The position numbers and the translations under genes were made by a program. Shown piece after piece: positions 16,697 through 24,873 of a DNA stretch of 64,000 nucleotides. Origin of the DNA: Flavihumibacter fluvii (GTDB taxonomy: Bacteria > Bacteroidota > Bacteroidia > Chitinophagales > Chitinophagaceae); the NCBI RefSeq assembly GCF_018595675.2, contig NZ_CP092333.1, forward strand, positions 2,938,001 through 3,002,000, read 5' to 3'. Within the stretch, counting starts at the first letter, position 1, and each line of letters begins with the position of its first letter. The notes beneath the pieces are model-generated. The model was given only the letters and a program-made list of their open reading frames with translations, searched no databases and had not been told where the DNA came from.

Positions 16697-19600
16697 CTAC
16701 TTACCACTTTTATCCATCAGCACTTCGGGTGGTGTCTTGATGCCTTCTTTCTTCATGGCATCCTGCACTTTGGTGCCGTATTGTTTATTGAGGGCGGTAT
16801 GTTTTTCCTTTCCTTCGGCCAGTTGTTTTTGCAAGACAGTCACGCGCTCCAGCTGCAGGTTGCTGGGCTTCGATTCCTGGTTCAGGATCGTGCCATACAC
16901 TTCACTCAAGCGCTCGCGCAATTGTTCTTCATCGGCAAAAATAGATTTCTGTTTGGTCGCCAGCAGGGTAGCCCGCAGGGTTTCCAGTTGTATGTTATAA
17001 TCGTTCAGCACTTTTTTCGCCTTGGCATTCTTCACCTTACCGGTATTTTCTTTCAGCAATTTCTGTTCGTCATTGATTGATTCGATGAGCCCGTTCAACT
17101 CGCCTTGCATACCATACAATTGCATGGATGCCTTGTATTGCATTTCGCGGTCTGCCATGGTGAAATCGGTATTTGACTGATCATGCACCAGTGTGATTTT
17201 GTCGGTGTACTCCTTATCGCCAACTTTCAGTTTCAGGGTATAGTCGCCCGGCATTACCATTGGGGCAGTGAATGCCGCCTGGTCCATCTTGGTACCGCCG
17301 GGCGCGGTTTTCACCGGTGTCATGCGGCGATTCCAATAGATATTATTGATGCCCTTGCGCTTGGTGCCCGGGATACTCTGCACCAGTTTGCCACTGGCAT
17401 CCAGTACATCCATCTTCACATCGCCGGTCATCACTTTATCTTTCAGGTAATACTGGATCGGTGGAATGCCCGCCGGGTTTCCGCCACTCCAGCCACCTGT
17501 TGGCGGGAAGCCGCCATCACCAAAACGGCCCATATTCAATGGCAGGGGTTTGCTGGCGAAAATATGCACGTCCTTGTTCAGCACATCGGCAGTTAAGCCA
17601 CGCATCGGTGAAATATCATCTACGACAATGATACCGCGACCATGTGTTCCCAGGACCAGGTCATTGGTTTCGGGATGGATCTGTATATCGCGCACCAGGG
17701 CATATTCGGGAATCCGGTTCTTCATGCGGAACCAGCTGGCACCGCCATCCACACTGGTGAACAGGCCCATTTCTGTTCCTACAAACAGCAGGTCCTTATT
17801 CACCAGGTCCTGCTTGATTTTGTGGGCAAACCCGGTAAACTCTTCGCTTTTGAAGGCGGTCCAGGTTTTACCCAGGTCGGTGGATTTCGCCACCCAGGTT
17901 TTATGGTCGCCATACATATGGTTATCGAAAGTGGCGAACACTATATTCTTATCAAACTGCGAGGGCTCTACACTGCTTACCCAGGCCTGGGCCGGAATGC
18001 CCGCCGCGGCAATATTTGCGGAAGTGTTGCTCCAGGTTTTCCCTGCATCGGTGGTCACCTGCAGGTTGCCATCATCGGTGCCTACCCATACCAGGTTTTC
18101 ATCCAATGGTGATTCTGCAATGGTAAAGATGGTGGTATGGTTTTCTGCAGAGGTATTATCAGCGCTTAGTCCGCCGCTGTTTTCCTGTTCCTGTTTTTTC
18201 TTGTCGTTGGTGGTCAGGTCCGGTGAAATGCGGGTCCAGTTGGTACCCTTATCGGTGCTCTTGAATAAATACTGCGCACCGCAATAGAGGTTCTTCGGAT
18301 TGTTCTGGCCGATGTGGATGGGTGTGTTCCAGTTCCACCGCAGCTTGGCTTCGTTTGCACCTGCCTGTGGTTTGATGGTCACACTCTTCAGCGTTTTTAA
18401 ATTGATGCGTCCCATATTGCCGCCCTGGTATTCGGCATAGGCCGTATTGGGATCGGTAGGATCGGGAATGGTCCAGAAACCATCGCCACCATAGATCGCC
18501 TGCCAGTCGCCATTGCCCACCCCGCCTGGTTTTGCGGAGGGTGCCACCCAGCTGCCATTATCCTGCAGTCCGCCGTAAATGCGGTAAGGTTTTTCCTTAT
18601 CCACGGCAACGTGGTAGAATTGTCCGACCGGCAGGTTTGAAACAAACACCCAGGTAGCTCCGCGGTCGAGGCTAAAATACACGCCGCCATCGGTACCGAG
18701 GTACATCTGGTTGGTATAATTCGGGTTGATATAGAGCGCATGCATATCACTATGCACCCAACCGCCGTCACCACTGGCGTCTGCGAAGGAATAGCCACCG
18801 TCATCAGAGTAAGAAAAACTGAAAGCCGGACGATACACCCTTTTCGGGTCTTTCGGATCTACGACCAGGGTGCTGAAATAAAATGGCCTTGAGGTCACGT
18901 TCAGTGTAGCACTCTGGGGCTTCCATGTTTCGCCGCCATCAGCGGAGATGAAGAGCCCGGTTTCTTTGGCTTCCACGATGGCCAGTAAATTGTCAGGCGA
19001 GCTTGGCGCTAAGGCCAAAGCCACGCGGCCAAAGGGTTTGGCGGGAAGGCCTTTGTTGATCTCTTTCCAGGTTTTTCCGCCATCTGTACTTTTATAAATA
19101 CCGGAGCCGGTGCCACCGGAATTAAATAAATAAGGGAGGCGCCGAAATTCCCAGGTAGTGGCATAAACGATATTCGGGTGCTGCGGATCGATCGATACAT
19201 CGGCGCAACCGGCTTTATCCGAGATGTATAAACTTTTCTCCCAGGACTTGCCCGCATCGTGGGTGACATAAAGGCCACGGTGTTTGCTATCACTCCATAA
19301 TGGTCCGGGTGCTGCAACAAATACGGTGTTGTTATCCGATGGGTCGATTGCGATCTTCGCGATATGTTCGGTACTGTCGAGACCGATGCGGGTCCAGTTG
19401 TCGCCGGCATCGTTGCTTTTGTAGAGTCCGTTCCCGATGGATACCGAGTTCCGCATATTGCTTTCACCCGTTCCGGCATAGATGACTTTCGGGTTCTTCT
19501 GGTCGATCGCCAGTGCGCCAATACTCTGGCAATACCTGTCGAAGATAGGTTTGAAAGATGCGCCGGCATTGGTGCTTTTCCAGATGCCGCCGCCGGCTGT

Positions 19601-19783
19601 GCCGATATAGAGGGTCTTGTTATCATTGGCTGCGCCATCGATGGCAGTGATGCGGCCGCTCATGGTACCCGGACCGAGCCACCTGGCTTCCATGGCGCCA
19701 AATGTAGCGGAGCTGACTTTCGTCTGGGCATTAATGGTAGTTGCTGCCGCAGCGAGGGCGGTGCAAAGGATGAATTTTCGCAT
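16697..19783 (-). CDS. Secreted BNR/Asp-box (sortilin/VPS10-like) beta-propeller protein, second copy
   Basis: A 1028-residue exported paralogue of the protein at 454-3576. It starts with a signal peptide (MRKFILCTALAAAATTINAQ). It carries repeated Asp boxes (STNAGASF, SNDAGDNW, THDAGKSW, STDGGKTW, SADGGETW, STDKGTNW, TTDAGKTW, SVDGGASW). A C-terminal beta-sandwich and a helical Lys/Gln-rich end follow, with LAEGKEKHTALNKQYG near the terminus. The function is unknown; sortilin-like propellers bind peptides or glycans. It is the first gene of an operon with GH31 and methionine aminopeptidase. A strong terminator hairpin lies just upstream. Confidence 0.85.
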   Translation of the reverse strand: MRKFILCTALAAAATTINAQTKVSSATFGAMEARWLGPGTMSGRITAIDGAANDNKTLYIGTAGGGIWKSTNAGASFKPIFDRYCQSIGALAIDQKNPKVIYAGTGESNMRNSVSIGNGLYKSNDAGDNWTRIGLDSTEHIAKIAIDPSDNNTVFVAAPGPLWSDSKHRGLYVTHDAGKSWEKSLYISDKAGCADVSIDPQHPNIVYATTWEFRRLPYLFNSGGTGSGIYKSTDGGKTWKEINKGLPAKPFGRVALALAPSSPDNLLAIVEAKETGLFISADGGETWKPQSATLNVTSRPFYFSTLVVDPKDPKRVYRPAFSFSYSDDGGYSFADASGDGGWVHSDMHALYINPNYTNQMYLGTDGGVYFSLDRGATWVFVSNLPVGQFYHVAVDKEKPYRIYGGLQDNGSWVAPSAKPGGVGNGDWQAIYGGDGFWTIPDPTDPNTAYAEYQGGNMGRINLKTLKSVTIKPQAGANEAKLRWNWNTPIHIGQNNPKNLYCGAQYLFKSTDKGTNWTRISPDLTTNDKKKQEQENSGGLSADNTSAENHTTIFTIAESPLDENLVWVGTDDGNLQVTTDAGKTWSNTSANIAAAGIPAQAWVSSVEPSQFDKNIVFATFDNHMYGDHKTWVAKSTDLGKTWTAFKSEEFTGFAHKIKQDLVNKDLLFVGTEMGLFTSVDGGASWFRMKNRIPEYALVRDIQIHPETNDLVLGTHGRGIIVVDDISPMRGLTADVLNKDVHIFASKPLPLNMGRFGDGGFPPTGGWSGGNPAGIPPIQYYLKDKVMTGDVKMDVLDASGKLVQSIPGTKRKGINNIYWNRRMTPVKTAPGGTKMDQAAFTAPMVMPGDYTLKLKVGDKEYTDKITLVHDQSNTDFTMADREMQYKASMQLYGMQGELNGLIESINDEQKLLKENTGKVKNAKAKKVLNDYNIQLETLRATLLATKQKSIFADEEQLRERLSEVYGTILNQESKPSNLQLERVTVLQKQLAEGKEKHTALNKQYGTKVQDAMKKEGIKTPPEVLMDKSGK

Positions 19784-19813
19784 GTTATAAGCTGTTAGGA
19801 TGGAAACAAAGAA

Positions 19814-19834
19814 GCCCGGAAAAAATTTCCGGGC
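19814..19834 (-). terminator. Rho-independent-type hairpin after the LolA-like gene
   Basis: GCCCGGAAA at 19814-19822 pairs perfectly with TTTCCGGGC at 19826-19834 around a 3-base loop. On the minus strand the stem is followed by TTCTTTGTTT. It lies 18 bases beyond the stop of the LolA-like gene at 19853 and before the next gene. Confidence 0.72.
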
Positions 19835-19852
19835 CCTGCGTATATGGTCGAA

Positions 19853-20575
19853 TTAATTAGACGGTTTGAAAGTCGTATCCGCAACCGGTTTGTTGATCTC
19901 GATCTTTTTAACGGTCATGTCGGCACTCAGTCCGGGTCCCAGCGGCACGGTAACGGCCATCGGGATCATGATGCCTTCAGGGGTTTTCTGGTAGTTGGAA
20001 AAAGCAGAGGTCAACTCCATTTCCTGGCCGTTAATGCTTTGCTTGCTGATGGATTTCACCAGCAGGTAAGTGGCGGGGTCGATGAAATAGGTATCGATCT
20101 TGCCACTCTTGTAGGTGATCTTCAGTTTGTGGCATTCTGTACCATCTACGTCTTCCTTGCCCAGCAGTTCAATGCTATGGCCTTTTGTTTTATAGTCGAC
20201 CAATGCACCTTGTACATCCAGTTGGTCGGCGCCCATTTTCACCATTTCAGCTGTAGCGGGTTCGGCTTTTGTCTGGCCCTGGAAAGGCATATAGCTCCAG
20301 CCTTCAGTTGGGGTGATGATCTGGTAGCCAGTCATGCCCATAACGGAAATATCCTGGCGGCTGCCTTTGCCCTGAACGGCAGTAGATACAACGGTAACAT
20401 CAGCACCCTGCACCTGCATGGCACCTTCCGTGATGACGCTGTTCACTTTTTTCCAGTTCTCTTTTCCGCCGATAGCATTCAGGTATTTATCCACCACTTC
20501 GTCGGCTGTTTGTGCGTATGTGCAGACAGCGCCCAGTAAAGCGGCTCCTAAAAATGCGAGTTTCATTGATTTCAT
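19853..20575 (-). CDS. LolA-like outer-membrane lipoprotein-sorting protein
   Basis: A 240-residue exported protein with a signal peptide (MKLAFLGAALLGAVCTYAQ, Met 4 may be the start). It begins TADEVVDKYLNAIGGKENWK, a helix typical of this family. It continues as an antiparallel beta-sheet with KVNSVITEGAMQVQG, HKLKITYKSGKIDTYFIDP and ATYLLVKS, the LolA/LolB-like convex fold annotated as outer-membrane lipoprotein-sorting protein. It ends with MTVKKIEINKPVADTTFKPS. Likely a periplasmic carrier of lipoproteins or other lipophilic ligands. A paralogue lies just upstream at 20654, and a terminator hairpin follows. Confidence 0.78.
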   Translation of the reverse strand: MKSMKLAFLGAALLGAVCTYAQTADEVVDKYLNAIGGKENWKKVNSVITEGAMQVQGADVTVVSTAVQGKGSRQDISVMGMTGYQIITPTEGWSYMPFQGQTKAEPATAEMVKMGADQLDVQGALVDYKTKGHSIELLGKEDVDGTECHKLKITYKSGKIDTYFIDPATYLLVKSISKQSINGQEMELTSAFSNYQKTPEGIMIPMAVTVPLGPGLSADMTVKKIEINKPVADTTFKPSN

Positions 20576-20653
20576 GGTGTTCTGTTTGGTAGTTGTTTGG
20601 TATTAATTGCGTGTATGCTTAAGTCGTGATATCGTGCATATGGGTTGCATTCC

Positions 20654-21421
20654 CTATTCTGCTTTATACAATTTTGGGTCCACAGGTTTGTTCACTTCCA
20701 GTTTTTCTACGATTGTATTGCCGCCCATGCCGGCGCGCTTGATGGCGTATGGGAATACAAAACCGTCTTCCGTTTTCTGGAAATCGCTGTAATCCGTGGT
20801 CTGGATATTGTCGCCGGCCGGAGCACCGCCCTGTGCGCCTTGTCCGCCCGGTCCGCCTCCACCGCCACGCCTGCCCATGCCTTTTTTCTGGTCACGCACG
20901 ATATAATAAGTAGCGGCATCAATAAAATAGGTGATATCGTTACCGGAATTCAGGGTCAGTTTGATCTTGTAGGTCTCTTTACCATCGATGGTTTCCTTGC
21001 CCAGCAGTTCGGCTTTATGGCCTTTGGCGGCATAGTTCACGAGCGGACCTGCGAGGTCGAGTTCAGGCTGCAGGGCTTTCACCGCATCTTCAGGCAGGGG
21101 TTCAAACTTGCCGCCATTGCGTGGGTTGGAAGCCCAGCCGCCTTTACTGGTCAGTACCATGGAAAAACTGCCCATGCCGAAATTGACATCGGTCCGAAAC
21201 AGTTCGCCACTCACTTTATTGATACTGGAAGTCACTTCATTGCCATTTTGCATTACCGATACGCCATCAATATGCACCGATTTCAGGGTGGCGAGTTTAT
21301 CGCGGCCACCCATTGCTGCTTCATACTTCGCGACCACCTCATCAACGGTCTGGCCTTGAGCGCCAATGAGCGAGAGGGACAGGTACGTGGTGAAAATTAT
21401 GGTCATCCATTTAGGCATCAT
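20654..21421 (-). CDS. LolA-like protein, paralogue with Gly-rich insertion
   Basis: A 255-residue exported protein of the same family as 19853-20575. It has a signal peptide (MTIIFTTYLSLSLIGAQGQ), TVDEVVAKYEAAMGGRDKLA, KIKLTLNSGNDITYFIDA, ATYYIVRD and a C-terminal VEKLEVNKPVDPKLYK. It differs by a Gly-rich loop (GMGRRGGGGGPGGQGAQGG) between the ATYYIVRD strand and the next strand, where the paralogue has only SISKQSING. The insertion should project as a flexible loop. A 78-base gap separates the two genes. A -7-like box lies upstream of the ATG. The two are probably a duplicated pair with different ligands. Confidence 0.75.
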   Translation of the reverse strand: MMPKWMTIIFTTYLSLSLIGAQGQTVDEVVAKYEAAMGGRDKLATLKSVHIDGVSVMQNGNEVTSSINKVSGELFRTDVNFGMGSFSMVLTSKGGWASNPRNGGKFEPLPEDAVKALQPELDLAGPLVNYAAKGHKAELLGKETIDGKETYKIKLTLNSGNDITYFIDAATYYIVRDQKKGMGRRGGGGGPGGQGAQGGAPAGDNIQTTDYSDFQKTEDGFVFPYAIKRAGMGGNTIVEKLEVNKPVDPKLYKAE

Positions 21422-21437
21422 GCAAATTTTAGAGGAT

Positions 21438-21445
21438 CAAATCTA
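21438..21445 (-). promoter_or_regulatory. Candidate -7 box of the LolA-like pair
   Basis: The minus strand reads TAGATTTG (TAnnTTTG), 16 bases before the ATG at 21421. I find no -33 TTTG at the usual distance, so only half the promoter is supported. Confidence 0.4.
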
Positions 21446-21564
21446 CCCCGATTTATGGGTATTTGTCGACCGTTTAACCAAAACATTACAAGTAAGAGCC
21501 ATTTTAGTTGATTTCTATGGTAGCTGGGTAAAATACCTACGGGCCGCGGGTTGTATATTGCGGT

Positions 21565-23202
21565 ATGGAGAAAATCATTCAGGGCAATATTGTGGATATC
21601 CCCAACCGGGTGGTCTTTTTTGGGGAACTGCACCTGCGGGGGGACAAGATCAGCCGCATCGTTACCCTCTCCGAATCAGCCAATACCGCCGCGGTATATA
21701 TTTGTCCGGGTTTCATCGACGCCCACGTGCATATTGAAAGTTCCATGCTGGTGCCATCAGCCTTTGCGCGGCTGGCGGTAGTGCATGGCACGGTGGGCAC
21801 CATTTCCGATCCGCATGAGATCGCCAATGTGCTGGGGGTGGAAGGGGTGAAATTCATGATCGGTAACGGAGCCCGGGTACCCTTTAAATTCCATTTTGGG
21901 GCGCCGAGCTGTGTGCCGGCCACCAGCTTTGAGACTGCAGGCGCGGCCATTGATTCAGACGCCGTCCGCGAATTGCTGCAACGCGATGATATCTACTATT
22001 TAAGCGAGATGATGAATTTCCCGGGTGTGTTGCACCAGGATGAAGAAGTGATGGCCAAGATCGCCGCGGCCAGGCACCTGGGCAAACCGGTTGACGGCCA
22101 TGCACCCGGACTCCGTGGTGATGACGCCCGCAATTATATAGCTGCCGGTATCAGTACCGACCATGAATGTTTTACTGCAGTTGAAGCCCGCGATAAACTA
22201 GGGTATGGCATGAAGATCCTGATCCGCGAAGGCAGTGCTGCGAAAAACTTTGAAGCGCTCATTGAGCTGCTGCATGATTTCCCCGACGAGATCATGTTCT
22301 GTTCCGATGACAAACATCCCGATAGCCTGGTAGAATCGCATATCAATGAACTTTGCGCCCGGGCCGTAGCGCATGAAGTGGATGTCTTCCATGTATTGCA
22401 GGCCGCCTGTGTGAACCCGGTGTTGCATTATAAGATGGATGTGGGCCTGCTGCGCGAAGGGGATGCAGCGGACTTCATTGTGCTGGATGACCTGATACAT
22501 TTTAAAGTACTCGAAACCTGGATCAATGGGCAACAGGTTGCTGCAAAGGGTGTTTCCAAAATTCCGCATGTACTAACAGAGCCCATCAACCGATTTGAAG
22601 CCGGACGCAGGTCCGTCGGGGATTTCCACCTGCCGGCAAATGTGGCGCCGCTGCCGGCCATAGAAGCGCTCGATGGACAATTGATCACCCATGCCATCCG
22701 GGTAGATGCGGATGATCTGCAGGTACAGGATGGCGGCTGGGTTTCCAACCCTTCCAAAGACCTGCTCAAATTATGTGTGGTGAACCGTTATGCGGAAGCA
22801 CCGGTGGCTTTGTGTTTCATAAAAAATTTCGGCCTGAAGCGCGGCGCTATTGCTTCTTCAGTTGCGCATGATTCGCACAATATCATTGCGGTTGGTGCGG
22901 ATGATGAAAGTCTCTGCGAAGCAGTGAACCTGGTGATAAAAGAACGCGGTGGCGTGAGTTGTGTAAGTCCCGATGCCGCTGCTGTATTACCCCTTCCGGT
23001 AGCCGGACTCATGAGCGCCGACGACGGGTATGAAGTCGCCGCTGCCTATACCCAGATCGATGCCATGGCCAAGGCGCTGGGTTCGAAGCTCAGCGCACCA
23101 TTTATGACTTTGTCCTTTATGGCATTGCTCGTGATACCGGAATTAAAATTATCGGACCGCGGGCTTTTTGATGGACAGCGGTTTGAATTTGTGGAAGGGT
23201 GA
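21565..23202 (+). CDS. ade: Adenine deaminase
   Basis: A 545-residue amidohydrolase-superfamily enzyme converting adenine to hypoxanthine and ammonia in purine salvage. The N-terminal strand-metal motif is [12 protein letters not shown]. Later metal and active-site motifs follow: [28 protein letters not shown] and [12 protein letters not shown]. The C-terminal adenine-deaminase domain has [10 protein letters not shown] and [19 protein letters not shown]. Length and order are those of bacterial Ade. It stands alone on the plus strand. Its TGA stop lies inside the left arm of the heptamer-repeat palindrome, which it shares with the convergent serine hydrolase. Confidence 0.94.
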   Translation: MEKIIQGNIVDIPNRVVFFGELHLRGDKISRIVTLSESANTAAVYICPGFIDAHVHIESSMLVPSAFARLAVVHGTVGTISDPHEIANVLGVEGVKFMIGNGARVPFKFHFGAPSCVPATSFETAGAAIDSDAVRELLQRDDIYYLSEMMNFPGVLHQDEEVMAKIAAARHLGKPVDGHAPGLRGDDARNYIAAGISTDHECFTAVEARDKLGYGMKILIREGSAAKNFEALIELLHDFPDEIMFCSDDKHPDSLVESHINELCARAVAHEVDVFHVLQAACVNPVLHYKMDVGLLREGDAADFIVLDDLIHFKVLETWINGQQVAAKGVSKIPHVLTEPINRFEAGRRSVGDFHLPANVAPLPAIEALDGQLITHAIRVDADDLQVQDGGWVSNPSKDLLKLCVVNRYAEAPVALCFIKNFGLKRGAIASSVAHDSHNIIAVGADDESLCEAVNLVIKERGGVSCVSPDAAAVLPLPVAGLMSADDGYEVAAAYTQIDAMAKALGSKLSAPFMTLSFMALLVIPELKLSDRGLFDGQRFEFVEG

Positions 23203-23276
23203 ACGGGGAACGGTAAACAGTAAACGGAACACGCTTGTTTCCATTTCCCGTTCACCGTTTACCGTTTACCATTCAC
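23199..23276. repeat. Heptamer-based palindrome between convergent genes, copy A
   Basis: Left arm 23199-23227 is made of 7-base units of the form GTRAACG. Right arm 23248-23276 is its imperfect inverse (24 of 29 pair), with a 20-base loop. The TGA stops of adenine deaminase and the convergent serine hydrolase both lie within the arms. It should fold as a large hairpin in either transcript and may act as a two-way terminator. The same unit family forms 28092-28175. Confidence 0.75.
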
Positions 23277-24730
23277 CTTTTAAGCTTTTCCAGGTTTTCG
23301 GTAGCCCTGGGATTCCCGGGTCGTATTAGTAAAGCCTGCTGGTAACAATTTTTAGCAGCTTCATTATTTTGAAGCATACGGTACACATCACCCATGTCGT
23401 TCCAGGCAACAACAATTTTGGGGAAGGCCTTAGTATAGTACTGGTAAAGCAGCAGGGCTTTTTCAGGTTTGTTCTCATTGATGAGCGCCTGGCCGACATC
23501 AAGCAAGATCATGTCATCATCTACCACAATATTTTCTTTAGCAAGGGCGTCACCCAGGTTGGTGGTGCCGGGCTTTTCGAGCAGGTCATAAATCTGTTTC
23601 GATATGGGTGATTCAAATTTTGATTGCTGTGCCAAAGCATCTTCCACGATCTTTCCCTGGAAATACAACTGGGTAATATTCGGCAATACTTTATTGGTAT
23701 TGATGCTGCTTTCATTAGTCACCATATAAAAGACCAGGCCTTCTTCCGGCAGCCGGATGAGCCGGGCAAAATAGATCCCATTGCTTCCGCCATTATCGAT
23801 CATTTTTGTATTCCTGCGGCTTTTAGAAACATTGCAGCCATAGCCGAAATAAGACTGGCCACCATAGCCTTCTTCCTGTACCTGGGGCGAAAACATTGTC
23901 CGGATACTTGCTGCCGTCAGTACTTTCTGGTCAGAAATGGCATTTGCCCAAAGCAGGATATCATTCAAAGAAGCTTCCAGTCCACCGTTTCCTTTCAGGT
24001 TCCAGTAAGGTCCGCCACCTGCCCTTGCAAAATGATCCTGTAAGGTGCCCCAGGGCAAGCCATTCTGGTAACCCACTGCAATAGTATCAGCAGGCGAAAC
24101 AGGAAAATGATACCCGATCTTACAACCGATCGGATCGAATAAAAATTGCCGCAGGAAAGCTTCATAATCCAGTCCCGATACCTCTTCAATTATGATGGCG
24201 AGGATACTCATCCCCACATTGGTATACACCGCTTTTTCGCCGGGTTTAAAGGCCAGTGGTTCAGCAAAGGCACGTTTCAGGAATTCGGCCTTGTCCAGTT
24301 TCGCATAATCACCCCCATCATCCTGCAGGAACTCATGGAAACCCGAAGAATGGGTGAGCAGCTGGTGAAGGGTAATACCCGCTTTATCGGCAGGCGCCTG
24401 GGGAAAGTATTTATTTAAAGGATCATGCAGTGCGCATTTTTGCAGCTCCACCAGTTTCATCATTCCGGCGGCAGTAAACGCTTTTGTAATGCTTCCCATG
24501 GAAGCCAGTGTGGAAGGAGTAAACCGGATTTGCCGGGCCTTATCGGCCCAACCATAGCCTTTTGAGAGAATCGCTTTCCCGTCTTTAATGATGAGCAGGC
24601 CACCGGAGAAATTCTTTTCCTTTTCAAGTCGGGACAAATAGGCGTCTATTTTTTGGGTGGTGTCGTTGGCAACAGTTTCTTGCAAACCGCATACCAGCAA
24701 AGCGATGACCATTAATAAAGTCTTATACAT
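23273..24730 (-). CDS. Secreted serine hydrolase (beta-lactamase/DD-peptidase family) with C-terminal TPR
   Basis: A 485-residue exported protein. ATG 24730 opens a signal peptide (MYKTLLMVIALLVCGLQETV). The serine beta-lactamase-like (class C, AmpH/esterase) domain has the SxxK motif in SMGSITKAF. The Tyr motif is YTNVGM, and the surrounding LHQLLTHSSGFHEF is characteristic of the family. An internal linker leads to a C-terminal tetratricopeptide pair (KALLLYQYYTKAFP, WNDMGDVYRMLQNNEAAKN, CYQQALLIRPGNPRA). It may be a peptidase, esterase or penicillin-binding-like enzyme; the substrate cannot be told. It is divergent from the tricorn gene and its stop sits in the heptamer palindrome. Confidence 0.87.
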   Translation of the reverse strand: MYKTLLMVIALLVCGLQETVANDTTQKIDAYLSRLEKEKNFSGGLLIIKDGKAILSKGYGWADKARQIRFTPSTLASMGSITKAFTAAGMMKLVELQKCALHDPLNKYFPQAPADKAGITLHQLLTHSSGFHEFLQDDGGDYAKLDKAEFLKRAFAEPLAFKPGEKAVYTNVGMSILAIIIEEVSGLDYEAFLRQFLFDPIGCKIGYHFPVSPADTIAVGYQNGLPWGTLQDHFARAGGGPYWNLKGNGGLEASLNDILLWANAISDQKVLTAASIRTMFSPQVQEEGYGGQSYFGYGCNVSKSRRNTKMIDNGGSNGIYFARLIRLPEEGLVFYMVTNESSINTNKVLPNITQLYFQGKIVEDALAQQSKFESPISKQIYDLLEKPGTTNLGDALAKENIVVDDDMILLDVGQALINENKPEKALLLYQYYTKAFPKIVVAWNDMGDVYRMLQNNEAAKNCYQQALLIRPGNPRATENLEKLKR

Positions 24731-24873
24731 GAACGCTTTTATCCTGAATATACGAATTAGTTCGTAATACACCGGTTAGTATTGGATGAACGGTACTGCC
24801 CCTTCCCTACAAATTCAAATTATTTCCCTAGCTTAAATGAATATTCCACCAACATATTTCCAAAACCAACGCC

